Shown here: one piece after another, positions 1-5,094 of the stretch
How positions within the stretch are numbered: the stretch's first letter is position 1
How the letters are laid out: the number at the start of each line of letters is the position of its first letter
DNA from: Prevotellaceae bacterium
Lineage (GTDB): Bacteria; Bacteroidota; Bacteroidia; Bacteroidales; Bacteroidaceae
Direction: 5' to 3'
DNA: 5,601 nt
Assembly: GCA_022508635.1 (NCBI GenBank)
Contig: JAFLUV010000150.1
Span: 1-5,601 of the forward strand
Position numbers and translations under genes: made by a program
Notes under the pieces: generated by a model
Databases searched by the model: none
What the model saw: the letters and a program-made list of their open reading frames with translations, nothing else
What the model was told of the DNA's origin: nothing

Positions 1-6
1 TATTGA

Positions 7-141
7 CTGGGGAGGCTGTATTTTGATGAGTTTAAAGTTTTAGCGGACACCAATAATTGGAAATCAATAGCCGTTCGTCTTGGCATAGTCAAACGGGAAA
101 TGGATATATTTGAACAGGTGTTCCGACGCTCGTTTGAATGA
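7..141 (+). pseudogene. C-terminal fragment of an unidentified protein
   Basis: Frame 1 is open from base 7 to a TGA at 139-141 (44 codons) and is bounded upstream by an in-frame TGA at 4-6. It has no ATG near its beginning; the only internal Met lies in the segment KREMDIFEQVFRRSFE. The translation looks protein-like: it begins LGRLYFDEFKVLAD, goes on through WKSIAVRLGIVKRE, and has alternating hydrophobic and charged residues as in short helices. The ending vaguely recalls the C-terminal helices of HipA-type kinases, where a segment like IxRSFL occurs, but the match is weak and I do not assign it. The region looks richer in A+T than the genes to the right. It may be the decayed or frameshifted tail of a gene lying mostly outside the window. 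Chance cannot be excluded. Confidence 0.3.
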
Positions 142-154
142 GCAAAACTCCTTA

Positions 155-232
155 GAGCACTCACGACCCTGCACACCTCTGCAGCATTGAGTATAATCAG
201 CCCCATACTCGGCGACTCTCCCGAGAGTGCTC
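155..232. repeat. Inverted repeat GAGCACTC / GAGTGCTC with nested dyads
   Basis: GAGCACTC at 155-162 has its exact reverse complement GAGTGCTC at 225-232, with 62 bases between. The right arm is embedded in overlapping shorter dyads: ACTCTC (215-220) against GAGAGT (223-228), CTCGG (208-212) against CCGAG (221-225), and CCCG (220-223) against CGGG (233-236). These pairings compete, so not all can form together. The role is unknown. The block lies after the fragment ending at 141 and could help terminate it, though no T-run follows. An 8-bp repeat at this distance can arise by chance. Confidence 0.4.
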
Positions 233-358
233 CGGGACTTTCCTCAAGGTGCTCCTGCTGAAAGCATCTTAGGCGATTGACGCTATTTTGGGGTGTTTTC
301 GGCATTGTTTCGGGACGTGTGTCGCAAGATATGTCCTCCGTTGCCTTGCGTTTGCAGC

Positions 359-382
359 AAGAATTAAAAAAGATTAATTCTT
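359..382. promoter_or_regulatory. AT-rich 9-bp inverted repeat, possible operator or hairpin
   Basis: AAGAATTAA (359-367) and TTAATTCTT (374-382) are perfect inverted repeats around a 6-base AAAAGA loop. The dyad lies about 32 bases upstream of the proposed -33 element of the DUF4294 gene, a position where an activator or repressor could bind. It could also be a weak hairpin. No known regulator site is recognised, so the role is inference from position and symmetry only. Confidence 0.4.
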
Positions 383-413
383 CGCCGCCTTTGCTTAAAA
401 TACAGCATCCAAC

Positions 414-444
414 TTTCTACTTTCAATTATATGTCGTACATTTG
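414..444 (+). promoter_or_regulatory. Bacteroidetes-type promoter of the DUF4294 gene
   Basis: TACATTTG at 437-444 matches the Bacteroidetes -7 consensus TAnnTTTG exactly. TTTC at 414-417 stands 19 bases upstream, where the -33 TTTG box belongs, with one mismatch. The -7 box ends only 9 bases before the preferred ATG at 454, so the transcript would have a leader of roughly 0-7 bases, nearly leaderless. Confidence 0.6.
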
Positions 445-453
445 CAGCACGAT

Positions 454-1089
454 ATGATAAGGATTGCCTTCATAATGCTTCTCCCTTTCCTCTTTGGCGA
501 GCTTGCCTTTGCCCAGGAGGCGGACGACGAACTGTTGCCGCAGGCGCCCGTCAGCTATAAGCTCCGGCTGCAAGTCTACAGATATGCCAAGCCTGTTGTG
601 GAGAAGGGTGACACGATGTGGTGCTACCTCCTGCCCGAGCTGCCTGTATATCCGCCACTGAAATTCAAGAGCGAGAAGCAGCGCCGTGCCTACAACCGGC
701 TTGTCTATAACGTGAAGAGGGTTCTGCCCATAGCACAGCAAGTGAACGGACTCATAGCAGAGACCTACGAGACGCTGGAGATGTTGCCTACGAAGAAAGC
801 CAAGCAGGCGCACATCAGCCAGGTAGAGCACGACATTATCGAGACATACAAGCCCCAGATGAAGCAGCTTACCTACTCGCAAGGCAAGCTGCTCATCAAG
901 CTTGTCGACAGAGAATGCAACCAGTCTTCCTACGAAATTGTGCAGGCTTTCCTCGGTCCTGCACGTGCTGCTTTCTACCAAGTCTTTGCCTGGACCTTCA
1001 GGGCAAGCCTGAAGAAAGAATATAATCCCGATGAGGAGGATAAGCTCATCGAGCGCATAGTCCGCCAAGTGGAGACCGGACAACTGTAG
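454..1089 (+). CDS. DUF4294 family exported protein
   Basis: A 211-residue protein of the DUF4294 family, found throughout Bacteroidetes; its molecular function is not known. Residues 1-20 form a signal peptide: a short basic start MIRIAF, a hydrophobic core, and an AFA site followed by Gln, so the mature protein should begin at Q21 in the periplasm. No lipobox Cys is seen. The family core lies at about residues 140-190: GKLLIKLVDRECNQSSYE, then FLGPARAAFYQVFAWTF. The middle (about 70-140) is charged and likely helical. ATG 454 is preferred to the far upstream TTG at 277 because the promoter lies between them. It is preferred to ATG 475 because starting there would remove the basic N-terminus and leave too short a leader, although AAGGA at 459-463 could serve that codon. 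The gene converges on cysS with 27 bases between, and no clear terminator is seen. Confidence 0.88.
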   Translation: MIRIAFIMLLPFLFGELAFAQEADDELLPQAPVSYKLRLQVYRYAKPVVEKGDTMWCYLLPELPVYPPLKFKSEKQRRAYNRLVYNVKRVLPIAQQVNGLIAETYETLEMLPTKKAKQAHISQVEHDIIETYKPQMKQLTYSQGKLLIKLVDRECNQSSYEIVQAFLGPARAAFYQVFAWTFRASLKKEYNPDEEDKLIERIVRQVETGQL

Positions 1090-1116
1090 CGTGCATGGCG
1101 TGTGTGCCTTCCGGCC

Positions 1117-2616
1117 TTACTTGTTTAGCGTCCAGCTGAAGCCTTCCTTCGTATCCTTCACCTCAAAACCCAGCTTCGCCAGTTCGTCGCGGATTTTGTC
1201 GCTCAGTGCCCAGTTCTTCTCAGCCTTTGCAGCCTGTCGCTGCTCAAGAAGCATGTCCACTACGGCACCGAAAGCTTCCTCGCGAGCCTTGTTACTCACG
1301 CCTGCATCCTGACGAAGCCCCAGAATCTCCGTGACGAACGTCTCCATGAGACGCAGCAGAGCCTGTGCCACCTCAGCACTAATGCTCGCCTTCTTATCGG
1401 CCAAGGTATTGACTACGCGACAGGCATCGAAGAGGTGACTAATGACCACAGGCGAATTCAAGTCATCGTTCATTGCGTCGTAAAGCTTCCCGCGAAGCTC
1501 GTCCACATATCCCATATCCACGGCCGGCGCTCCCTTCACCTTCTGCCCCTCTTGCAGGCGGCGCAGGCTCTTCATCCCTTCCATGAGCCGCGACAGACCC
1601 TTCTCGGCAGCCTGCAACGCCTCGTTGCCAAAGTCCACGGTGCTGCGATAGTGCGCTTGCAGAATAAAGAAGCGGATTGTCATCGGCCCGTAAGCCTGCG
1701 CAAGCAACGGATGGTCGCCACTGAAGAACTGCGGCAAGGTAATGAAGTTGTTGTACGACTTGCCCATCTTCTTGCCGTCAATCGTAATCATGTTGTTGTG
1801 CATCCAGTAGTGTACCATCTGCTCTCCCTGGCTGGCCACTGCCTGCGCAATCTCGCACTCATGGTGTGGAAAGATAAGATCCATTCCCCCGCCGTGAATG
1901 TCAAAGTGCTCGCCAAGATACTTGCGTCCCATTGCAGTGCACTCGCAATGCCAGCCAGGAAAACCCTCGCTCCAGGGGCTCGGCCAGCGCATGATGTGCT
2001 CGGGCTGAGCAGCCTTCCACAGTGCAAAGTCTGCCTGGTTCCTCTTTTCTCCAACACCGGACAGCTCACGGCTCGCATCCTTTACGTTCTCAAGGTCGCG
2101 CCCTGACAGTATTCCCCAGCGGTGAGCCTTGTCATACTTCTCAATGTCGAAGTACACACTGCCGTTGCTCACGTATGCATATCCGTTGTCAAGAATCTGC
2201 CGTACCAGTTCCTGCTGCTCAATAATGTGACCCGTGGCATGCGGTTCGATGCTTGGCGGCAGACAGCCCAGCGCATCCATCGCCTCGTGGAAGCGGTTCG
2301 TATAGTACTGGGCAACCTCCATCGGTTCAAGCTGTTCCAGCCGCGCCTTCTTTGCTATCTTGTCCTCACCTTCGTCTGCATCGTGTTCCAGATGTCCCAC
2401 GTCAGTGATGTTGCGTACATATCGAACGCGGTACCCAATATGCTGCAAATAGCGGAAAAGCAGGTCGAAGGTAATGGCCGGACGTGCATGACCGAGATGC
2501 GCGTCACCATAGACCGTCGGTCCGCATACGTACATACCGACATGTCCCGGATTGAGCGGCTTGAAGAGTTCCTTTTGCCGACTCAGCGTGTTGTATATAA
2601 GCAATGGCTGTTCCAT
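1117..2616 (-). CDS. cysS: Cysteine--tRNA ligase (CysRS)
   Basis: Cytoplasmic class I aminoacyl-tRNA synthetase that activates cysteine with ATP and loads it on tRNA-Cys. The 499-residue length is a little above the ~460 of E. coli CysRS but usual for Bacteroidetes. Visible signatures: the HIGH motif as HLGH at residues 40-43; the KMSKS loop as KMGKS at 283-287; and the zinc site that selects cysteine, from C31 (VCGPTVYG), C226 (GWHCECTAMG), H251 and E255 (FPHHECE), matching C28, C209, H234 and E238 of the E. coli enzyme. The DALR-type helical domain covers about 365-435, followed by the C-terminal anticodon-recognition region. Catalytic elements are intact, so the gene should be functional. 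ATG 2616 gives the standard N-terminus (LLIYNTLSRQKE) and has an A-rich upstream stretch rather than a strong SD. It lies downstream of trxA and the acidic-protein gene on the same strand. No clear -7 box was found in the 117-base gap, so read-through from trxA is possible. Confidence 0.98.
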   Translation of the reverse strand: MEQPLLIYNTLSRQKELFKPLNPGHVGMYVCGPTVYGDAHLGHARPAITFDLLFRYLQHIGYRVRYVRNITDVGHLEHDADEGEDKIAKKARLEQLEPMEVAQYYTNRFHEAMDALGCLPPSIEPHATGHIIEQQELVRQILDNGYAYVSNGSVYFDIEKYDKAHRWGILSGRDLENVKDASRELSGVGEKRNQADFALWKAAQPEHIMRWPSPWSEGFPGWHCECTAMGRKYLGEHFDIHGGGMDLIFPHHECEIAQAVASQGEQMVHYWMHNNMITIDGKKMGKSYNNFITLPQFFSGDHPLLAQAYGPMTIRFFILQAHYRSTVDFGNEALQAAEKGLSRLMEGMKSLRRLQEGQKVKGAPAVDMGYVDELRGKLYDAMNDDLNSPVVISHLFDACRVVNTLADKKASISAEVAQALLRLMETFVTEILGLRQDAGVSNKAREEAFGAVVDMLLEQRQAAKAEKNWALSDKIRDELAKLGFEVKDTKEGFSWTLNK

Positions 2617-2658
2617 GACTTTCTATATTCAGTTTTTATTGTTCAGAGTGTTTGCTCG

Positions 2659-2720
2659 GCAGCCTTAAATTTTAGGCAGCCTTTTTCTTGTACTTAGGCA
2701 GTCGTCTTCCTGTACTTCGG
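2659..2720 (-). repeat. Degenerate ~22-bp tandem repeats upstream of cysS
   Basis: On the + strand two units start at 2676 and 2698, each opening GCAG(C/T)C and closing TGTACTT(A/C)G. They agree at 17 of 22 positions. A third, shorter unit starts at 2659 (GCAGCCTT, then AAATTTTAG, 17 bases). On the transcribed strand this gives a purine-rich array in the 5' flank of cysS, between its ATG and the stop of the acidic-protein gene. I see no hairpin in it. In two different frames the transcribed strand reads as short Lys-rich tails (PKYRKTTA-stop and PKYKKKAA-stop), but neither has an ATG, so I do not call a gene. Function unknown. Confidence 0.6.
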
Positions 2721-2733
2721 ATGATGTTTTTTG

Positions 2734-3054
2734 TTATTCAGCCGACTCTCCGTATTCCAGCTCTCCGTCTACTACCCATCGGAGATCCTCAGGATCAAAG
2801 TCGCCCATCTTGTCTTTCTTTGCCTGTTTGGCTACATGCCTGGCCACTTCCTCCACATCAATGTCAATGTCTTCCTCGCCACTGTGCTTGTCAATGAGGT
2901 CGACATAGTATTCGCCGATAACGTCGATGAAATAGTAGAGTTCTTCCTCTGTAAACTTGTCCTTGAGTTCCTGCGGCAAATAGTTTCTTATGTACTCCAC
3001 AGTCAAGCGGTCATCTTCTGCGTCCAGGATCAAGTCCTCTTCGAATGTACTCAT
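2734..3054 (-). CDS. Small acidic protein of unknown function downstream of trxA
   Basis: A 106-residue protein I do not recognise as a named family. It has about 34 Asp/Glu against 11 Lys/Arg, no Cys, no signal peptide and no membrane segment, so it should be a soluble, strongly acidic cytoplasmic protein. Segments at about 17-60 (VEYIRNYLPQEL, FTEEELYYFIDVIGEYY) look helical and amphipathic. The motif GDFDPEDLRWVVDGELEY near the C-terminus mixes acidic and aromatic residues. ATG 3054 is supported by GGAAG 4 bases upstream (3059-3063). The gene starts 24 bases after the trxA stop, so the two are very likely co-transcribed. Coding is supported by its length, the start context and this tight spacing. 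A role linked to thioredoxin or redox stress is suggested only by position. Confidence 0.82.
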   Translation of the reverse strand: MSTFEEDLILDAEDDRLTVEYIRNYLPQELKDKFTEEELYYFIDVIGEYYVDLIDKHSGEEDIDIDVEEVARHVAKQAKKDKMGDFDPEDLRWVVDGELEYGESAE

Positions 3055-3078
3055 AAGTCTTCCGGGGTTAAGGGATTG

Positions 3079-3393
3079 TTACAGCATAGCGTTTATCTTC
3101 TCCTCGAAAACCGCGCGTGCTGCAGCACCTACGACTCTGTCCACCTCCTTGCCATCCTTGAGGAAAACAATGGTAGGAACACTGCGGACACCGAAGCGCA
3201 TGGCCAGGTCCTCGTTCTCTTCCACGTCGCACTTGCCAATGATAGCCTTTCCGTCATAATCCTGTGACAAGGCCTCAATGACGGGAGCCAAGCGCTTGCA
3301 CGGTCCGCACCATGTTGCCCAAAAGTCCACTACTACAGGCTTTCCGGTCGCTGCCAGAGCCTCAATGTTGTTGCTGTTGATAGTCTGTGCCAT
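3079..3393 (-). CDS. trxA: Thioredoxin
   Basis: Small cytoplasmic dithiol-disulfide oxidoreductase that reduces protein disulfides and is itself reduced by thioredoxin reductase. The 104-residue length is normal. The active site is WCGPC at residues 28-32, inside FWATWCGPCKRLAP. The buried acid D23 (VVVDFW) and the cis-proline P73 (RSVPT) are both present, and the C-terminal region has the usual FLKDGKEVDRVVGA strand and glycine. An extra Cys at 55 (GKCDVEEN) lies outside the active site; non-catalytic cysteines at similar places are known in other thioredoxins. There is no signal peptide, unlike the exported thiol-disulfide proteins common in Bacteroidetes. It is the first gene of the leftward cluster with the acidic-protein gene and perhaps cysS, and is divergent from the carrier gene at 3650. 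It has its own promoter and a leader of about 85 bases. Confidence 0.97.
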   Translation of the reverse strand: MAQTINSNNIEALAATGKPVVVDFWATWCGPCKRLAPVIEALSQDYDGKAIIGKCDVEENEDLAMRFGVRSVPTIVFLKDGKEVDRVVGAAARAVFEEKINAML

Positions 3394-3406
3394 AATGTTC
3401 TTAGGC

Positions 3407-3454
3407 GAGGTTCAGTTCATTAAGTTATCAGCCGTCGAACCAAGACAGAACCTC
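3407..3454 (-). promoter_or_regulatory. Inverted repeat in the trxA leader
   Basis: GAGGTTC (3407-3413) and GAACCTC (3448-3454) are perfect 7-bp complements within the predicted trxA 5' leader. The inner segment GAACC (3437-3441) can pair with the same left arm instead, so two alternative hairpins are possible. Either could affect translation or stability, but no known RNA element is recognised and the loop is long (34 bases). Confidence 0.3.
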
Positions 3455-3471
3455 ATTTATCCTCGGCTCGC

Positions 3472-3479
3472 TGACGTCA
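3472..3479. promoter_or_regulatory. Palindrome TGACGTCA at the predicted trxA start point
   Basis: A perfect 8-bp palindrome sits 6 bases downstream of the trxA -7 box, at the expected transcription start. The position would suit a repressor site, but the motif is short and isolated and matches no site I can name with confidence for this phylum. Confidence 0.25.
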
Positions 3480-3485
3480 CAAGCG

Positions 3486-3517
3486 CAAAATTAGTGCTTT
3501 TTTTGAACATAGCCAAC
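3486..3517 (-). promoter_or_regulatory. Bacteroidetes-type promoter of trxA
   Basis: On the minus strand TAATTTTG (3493-3486) matches TAnnTTTG exactly. A GTTG box (3517-3514), part of TTTGTTGG, stands 20 bases upstream as the -33 element. Transcription would start near 3480, giving trxA a leader of about 85 bases. The promoter lies back to back with that of the carrier gene. Confidence 0.6.
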
Positions 3518-3553
3518 AAATCCTTGCCATATTCTGCTTTTTCTCTTCAGCTA

Positions 3554-3583
3554 TTTACATGTCCGCAAATTTTCGTACCTTTG
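3554..3583 (+). promoter_or_regulatory. Bacteroidetes-type promoter of the carrier gene
   Basis: TACCTTTG at 3576-3583 is an exact TAnnTTTG -7 box. A TTTA at 3554-3557, 18 bases upstream, is a fair -33 element. Transcription would start near 3590, leaving a leader of about 60 A+T-rich bases with a small ATTAT/ATAAT dyad (3622-3634) just before the ATG at 3650. Confidence 0.6.
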
Positions 3584-3649
3584 CAGTGCTTTTCGGCAAA
3601 GTCCGGGACATATAAAGTAGTATTATAAAATAATGTAAATACCAATTCT

Positions 3650-4957
3650 ATGGAAAATCTCTCTATTCCAGTATGGGTGCTGATACCCTTTCTCGTGCAA
3701 CTGATCTGCATTGCCGTGCTGCCGCTGACCCGACTGGCCGAGTGGTGGGAAAGCAATCTTCACAAGCTCTATGTCTCGCTGGCATTGGGTGGCAGTGTGG
3801 CTGCCTGGTTCCTGCTGAACGGGATAGGCGAGAAGATGGAGGAACAGATCGTCTATGACTACATGCCTTTCATGCTGCTACTGACCGTCCTTTTTGTCAC
3901 GACGGGCGGCCTGCATATCAAGGGCGACCTGAAAGCCACGCCCCTTACCAACTGCGGCCTGTTGGCGCTGGGCTACCTGCTGGCCTCGTTTATGGGCACT
4001 ACCGGAGCTGCCATGCTGCTCATCCGCATGCTGCTCCAGACCATCAGCCAGCGCAAGTACAAGACCCACACCGTCCTGTTCTACATCGCCATGGTGGCCA
4101 ACTGTGGCGGCATACTCACCCCTTTGGGCGACCCTCCATTGTTCCTCCTTTTCCAGAAGGGCGTACACTTTACCTGGTTCATGAGCCTGGCTCCTGAATG
4201 GCTCTGCACGGGTATCCTGCTGTTGCTTATTTATTTTGCGCTGGACACCTATTACTATCGCCGCGAACCGCAGGAAAACTTAGATCGCGACGAGGCCGAA
4301 GCAGAGCCGATTCGCCTTGAGGGAACCATCAATATCTTTTGGCTGCTCTGTGCTATTGCCAGCACCATGTTCATCAATCCTACGTACATCCCTGCCATGG
4401 GGGCTTCCGATGCGCCTTTCTATGTCAAGCTGCTGCGCGAGTGGGCATTCCTGCTCATCATCCTGCTTTCCATGTTGACCACCAAGCAGAGGGTGCGCCT
4501 TGACAACCATTTCTCGTGGACACCCATTCTGGAGGTGGCATGCGTCTTCTGCGGCATCTTTGCCACCATGACGCCTGCGCTGCTTTTCCTGCAGCAGCAT
4601 CCGCTGCCCATCAGCGAGCCATGGCAGTTCCTCTATGGCACGGGATTCCTGTCCGCCTTCCTCGACAATGCCCCCACGGCCATGGTGTTCCATGCCACGG
4701 CTACCACGCCCGCACTTCTCCCGACCGACGCCACCCCGATAGTGGGCGGCATCAGCGAAATACTTCTGCGCGCTATCTCTATGGGTGCCATCTTCTTCGG
4801 CTCGCTGACCTACATCGGCAACGGCCCTAACTTCATGGTCAAGAGTATTGCGGAGGAAAGCGGCATCAACATGCCTTCCTTCTTCGGCTATATGTTTAAG
4901 TTCTCGCTCATCATCTGCCTTCCCGTCTATGTCATCGTGCAGCTGATATTCGTATAG
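3650..4957 (+). CDS. CitMHS/NhaD-like membrane carrier (putative Na+/H+ antiporter)
   Basis: A 435-residue inner-membrane carrier of the ion transporter superfamily, in the group usually annotated in Bacteroidetes as sodium:proton antiporter or putative citrate transporter. About 10-12 hydrophobic segments are visible, the first at residues 8-26. Superfamily motifs form two similar halves: GTTGAAMLLIR (116-126) with TPLGDPPLFLLF (157-168), and FLDNAPTA (337-344) with GNGPNFMVK (390-398). A hydrophilic, acidic loop at about 204-225 (RREPQENLDRDEAEAE) separates the halves. D161, D339 and N340 lie in the motifs where related carriers bind cation or substrate. Exchange of Na+ for H+ is the family-based guess; carboxylate transport cannot be excluded from sequence, so I give no symbol. 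The gene stands alone between its own promoter and a strong hairpin, divergent from trxA. The ATG at 3650 begins a sensible membrane-protein N-terminus (MENLSIPVWVLIPFLV). Confidence 0.9.
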   Translation: MENLSIPVWVLIPFLVQLICIAVLPLTRLAEWWESNLHKLYVSLALGGSVAAWFLLNGIGEKMEEQIVYDYMPFMLLLTVLFVTTGGLHIKGDLKATPLTNCGLLALGYLLASFMGTTGAAMLLIRMLLQTISQRKYKTHTVLFYIAMVANCGGILTPLGDPPLFLLFQKGVHFTWFMSLAPEWLCTGILLLLIYFALDTYYYRREPQENLDRDEAEAEPIRLEGTINIFWLLCAIASTMFINPTYIPAMGASDAPFYVKLLREWAFLLIILLSMLTTKQRVRLDNHFSWTPILEVACVFCGIFATMTPALLFLQQHPLPISEPWQFLYGTGFLSAFLDNAPTAMVFHATATTPALLPTDATPIVGGISEILLRAISMGAIFFGSLTYIGNGPNFMVKSIAEESGINMPSFFGYMFKFSLIICLPVYVIVQLIFV

Positions 4958-5001
4958 CAGGCCTTGCCGTTTCAGGGAACAGGAGGCATGGATATGTAGA
5001 G

Positions 5002-5039
5002 TGACCCCCGGAAGTCAGACTTAGGGCTTCCGGGGGTCA
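5002..5039. terminator. Strong hairpin between convergent genes, likely bidirectional terminator
   Basis: TGACCCCCGGAAG (5002-5014) and CTTCCGGGGGTCA (5027-5039) form a perfect 13-bp GC-rich stem with a 12-base loop; a G-T pair can extend it at the base. It lies 44 bases after the carrier stop and 55 bases beyond the stop of the convergent BspA-like gene, so it can serve both. No T-run follows on either strand, so it is not a classical intrinsic terminator; it may also protect 3' ends. Confidence 0.8.
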
Positions 5040-5094
5040 TCGTATTGAGGCGTCTTCTCCTTGCTTGTGAATATGTATGATATTTATCGGGGCA

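Larger units (their letters stand above)
142..436. other. Gene-free stretch with several dyad symmetries
   Basis: About 300 bases without a credible coding region. The frame of the downstream gene stays open back to a TTG at 277, but that extension would run through the promoter of the gene and has no signal peptide or protein-like composition, so I treat it as non-coding. The stretch contains the inverted repeats listed separately (155-232 and 359-382) and a small hairpin CTTGC/GCAAG at 345-361 that overlaps the second of these. No tRNA, riboswitch or other RNA gene is recognisable. Confidence 0.6.

Noticed and set aside
277..453. N-terminal extension of the DUF4294 protein from a TTG at 277
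   Set aside because: It would run through the exact -7 box and bury the signal peptide at about residue 60.
427..1083. Long open frame on the minus strand opposite the DUF4294 gene
   Set aside because: The plus-strand reading has a signal peptide and family motifs; the minus reading has no recognisable domain and is a shadow of the codon use.
1435..2106. Long plus-strand open frame inside cysS
   Set aside because: It lies wholly opposite an intact cysteinyl-tRNA synthetase with all catalytic motifs; the plus reading is compositionally biased and featureless.
2676..2733. Short Lys-rich coding tails (PKYRKTTA, PKYKKKAA) on the minus strand
   Set aside because: Neither has an ATG or enough length; stop codons lie just upstream, so they are reported only as part of the tandem repeat.
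3633..3638. ATGTAA start-stop just upstream of the carrier ATG
   Set aside because: It is expected by chance in such A+T-rich leader sequence and has no SD of its own.
4988..4999. AGGAGGC followed by ATG GAT ATG TAG after the carrier gene
   Set aside because: A three-codon frame with a good SD-like sequence is most likely chance, and nothing downstream on this strand would be coupled to it.
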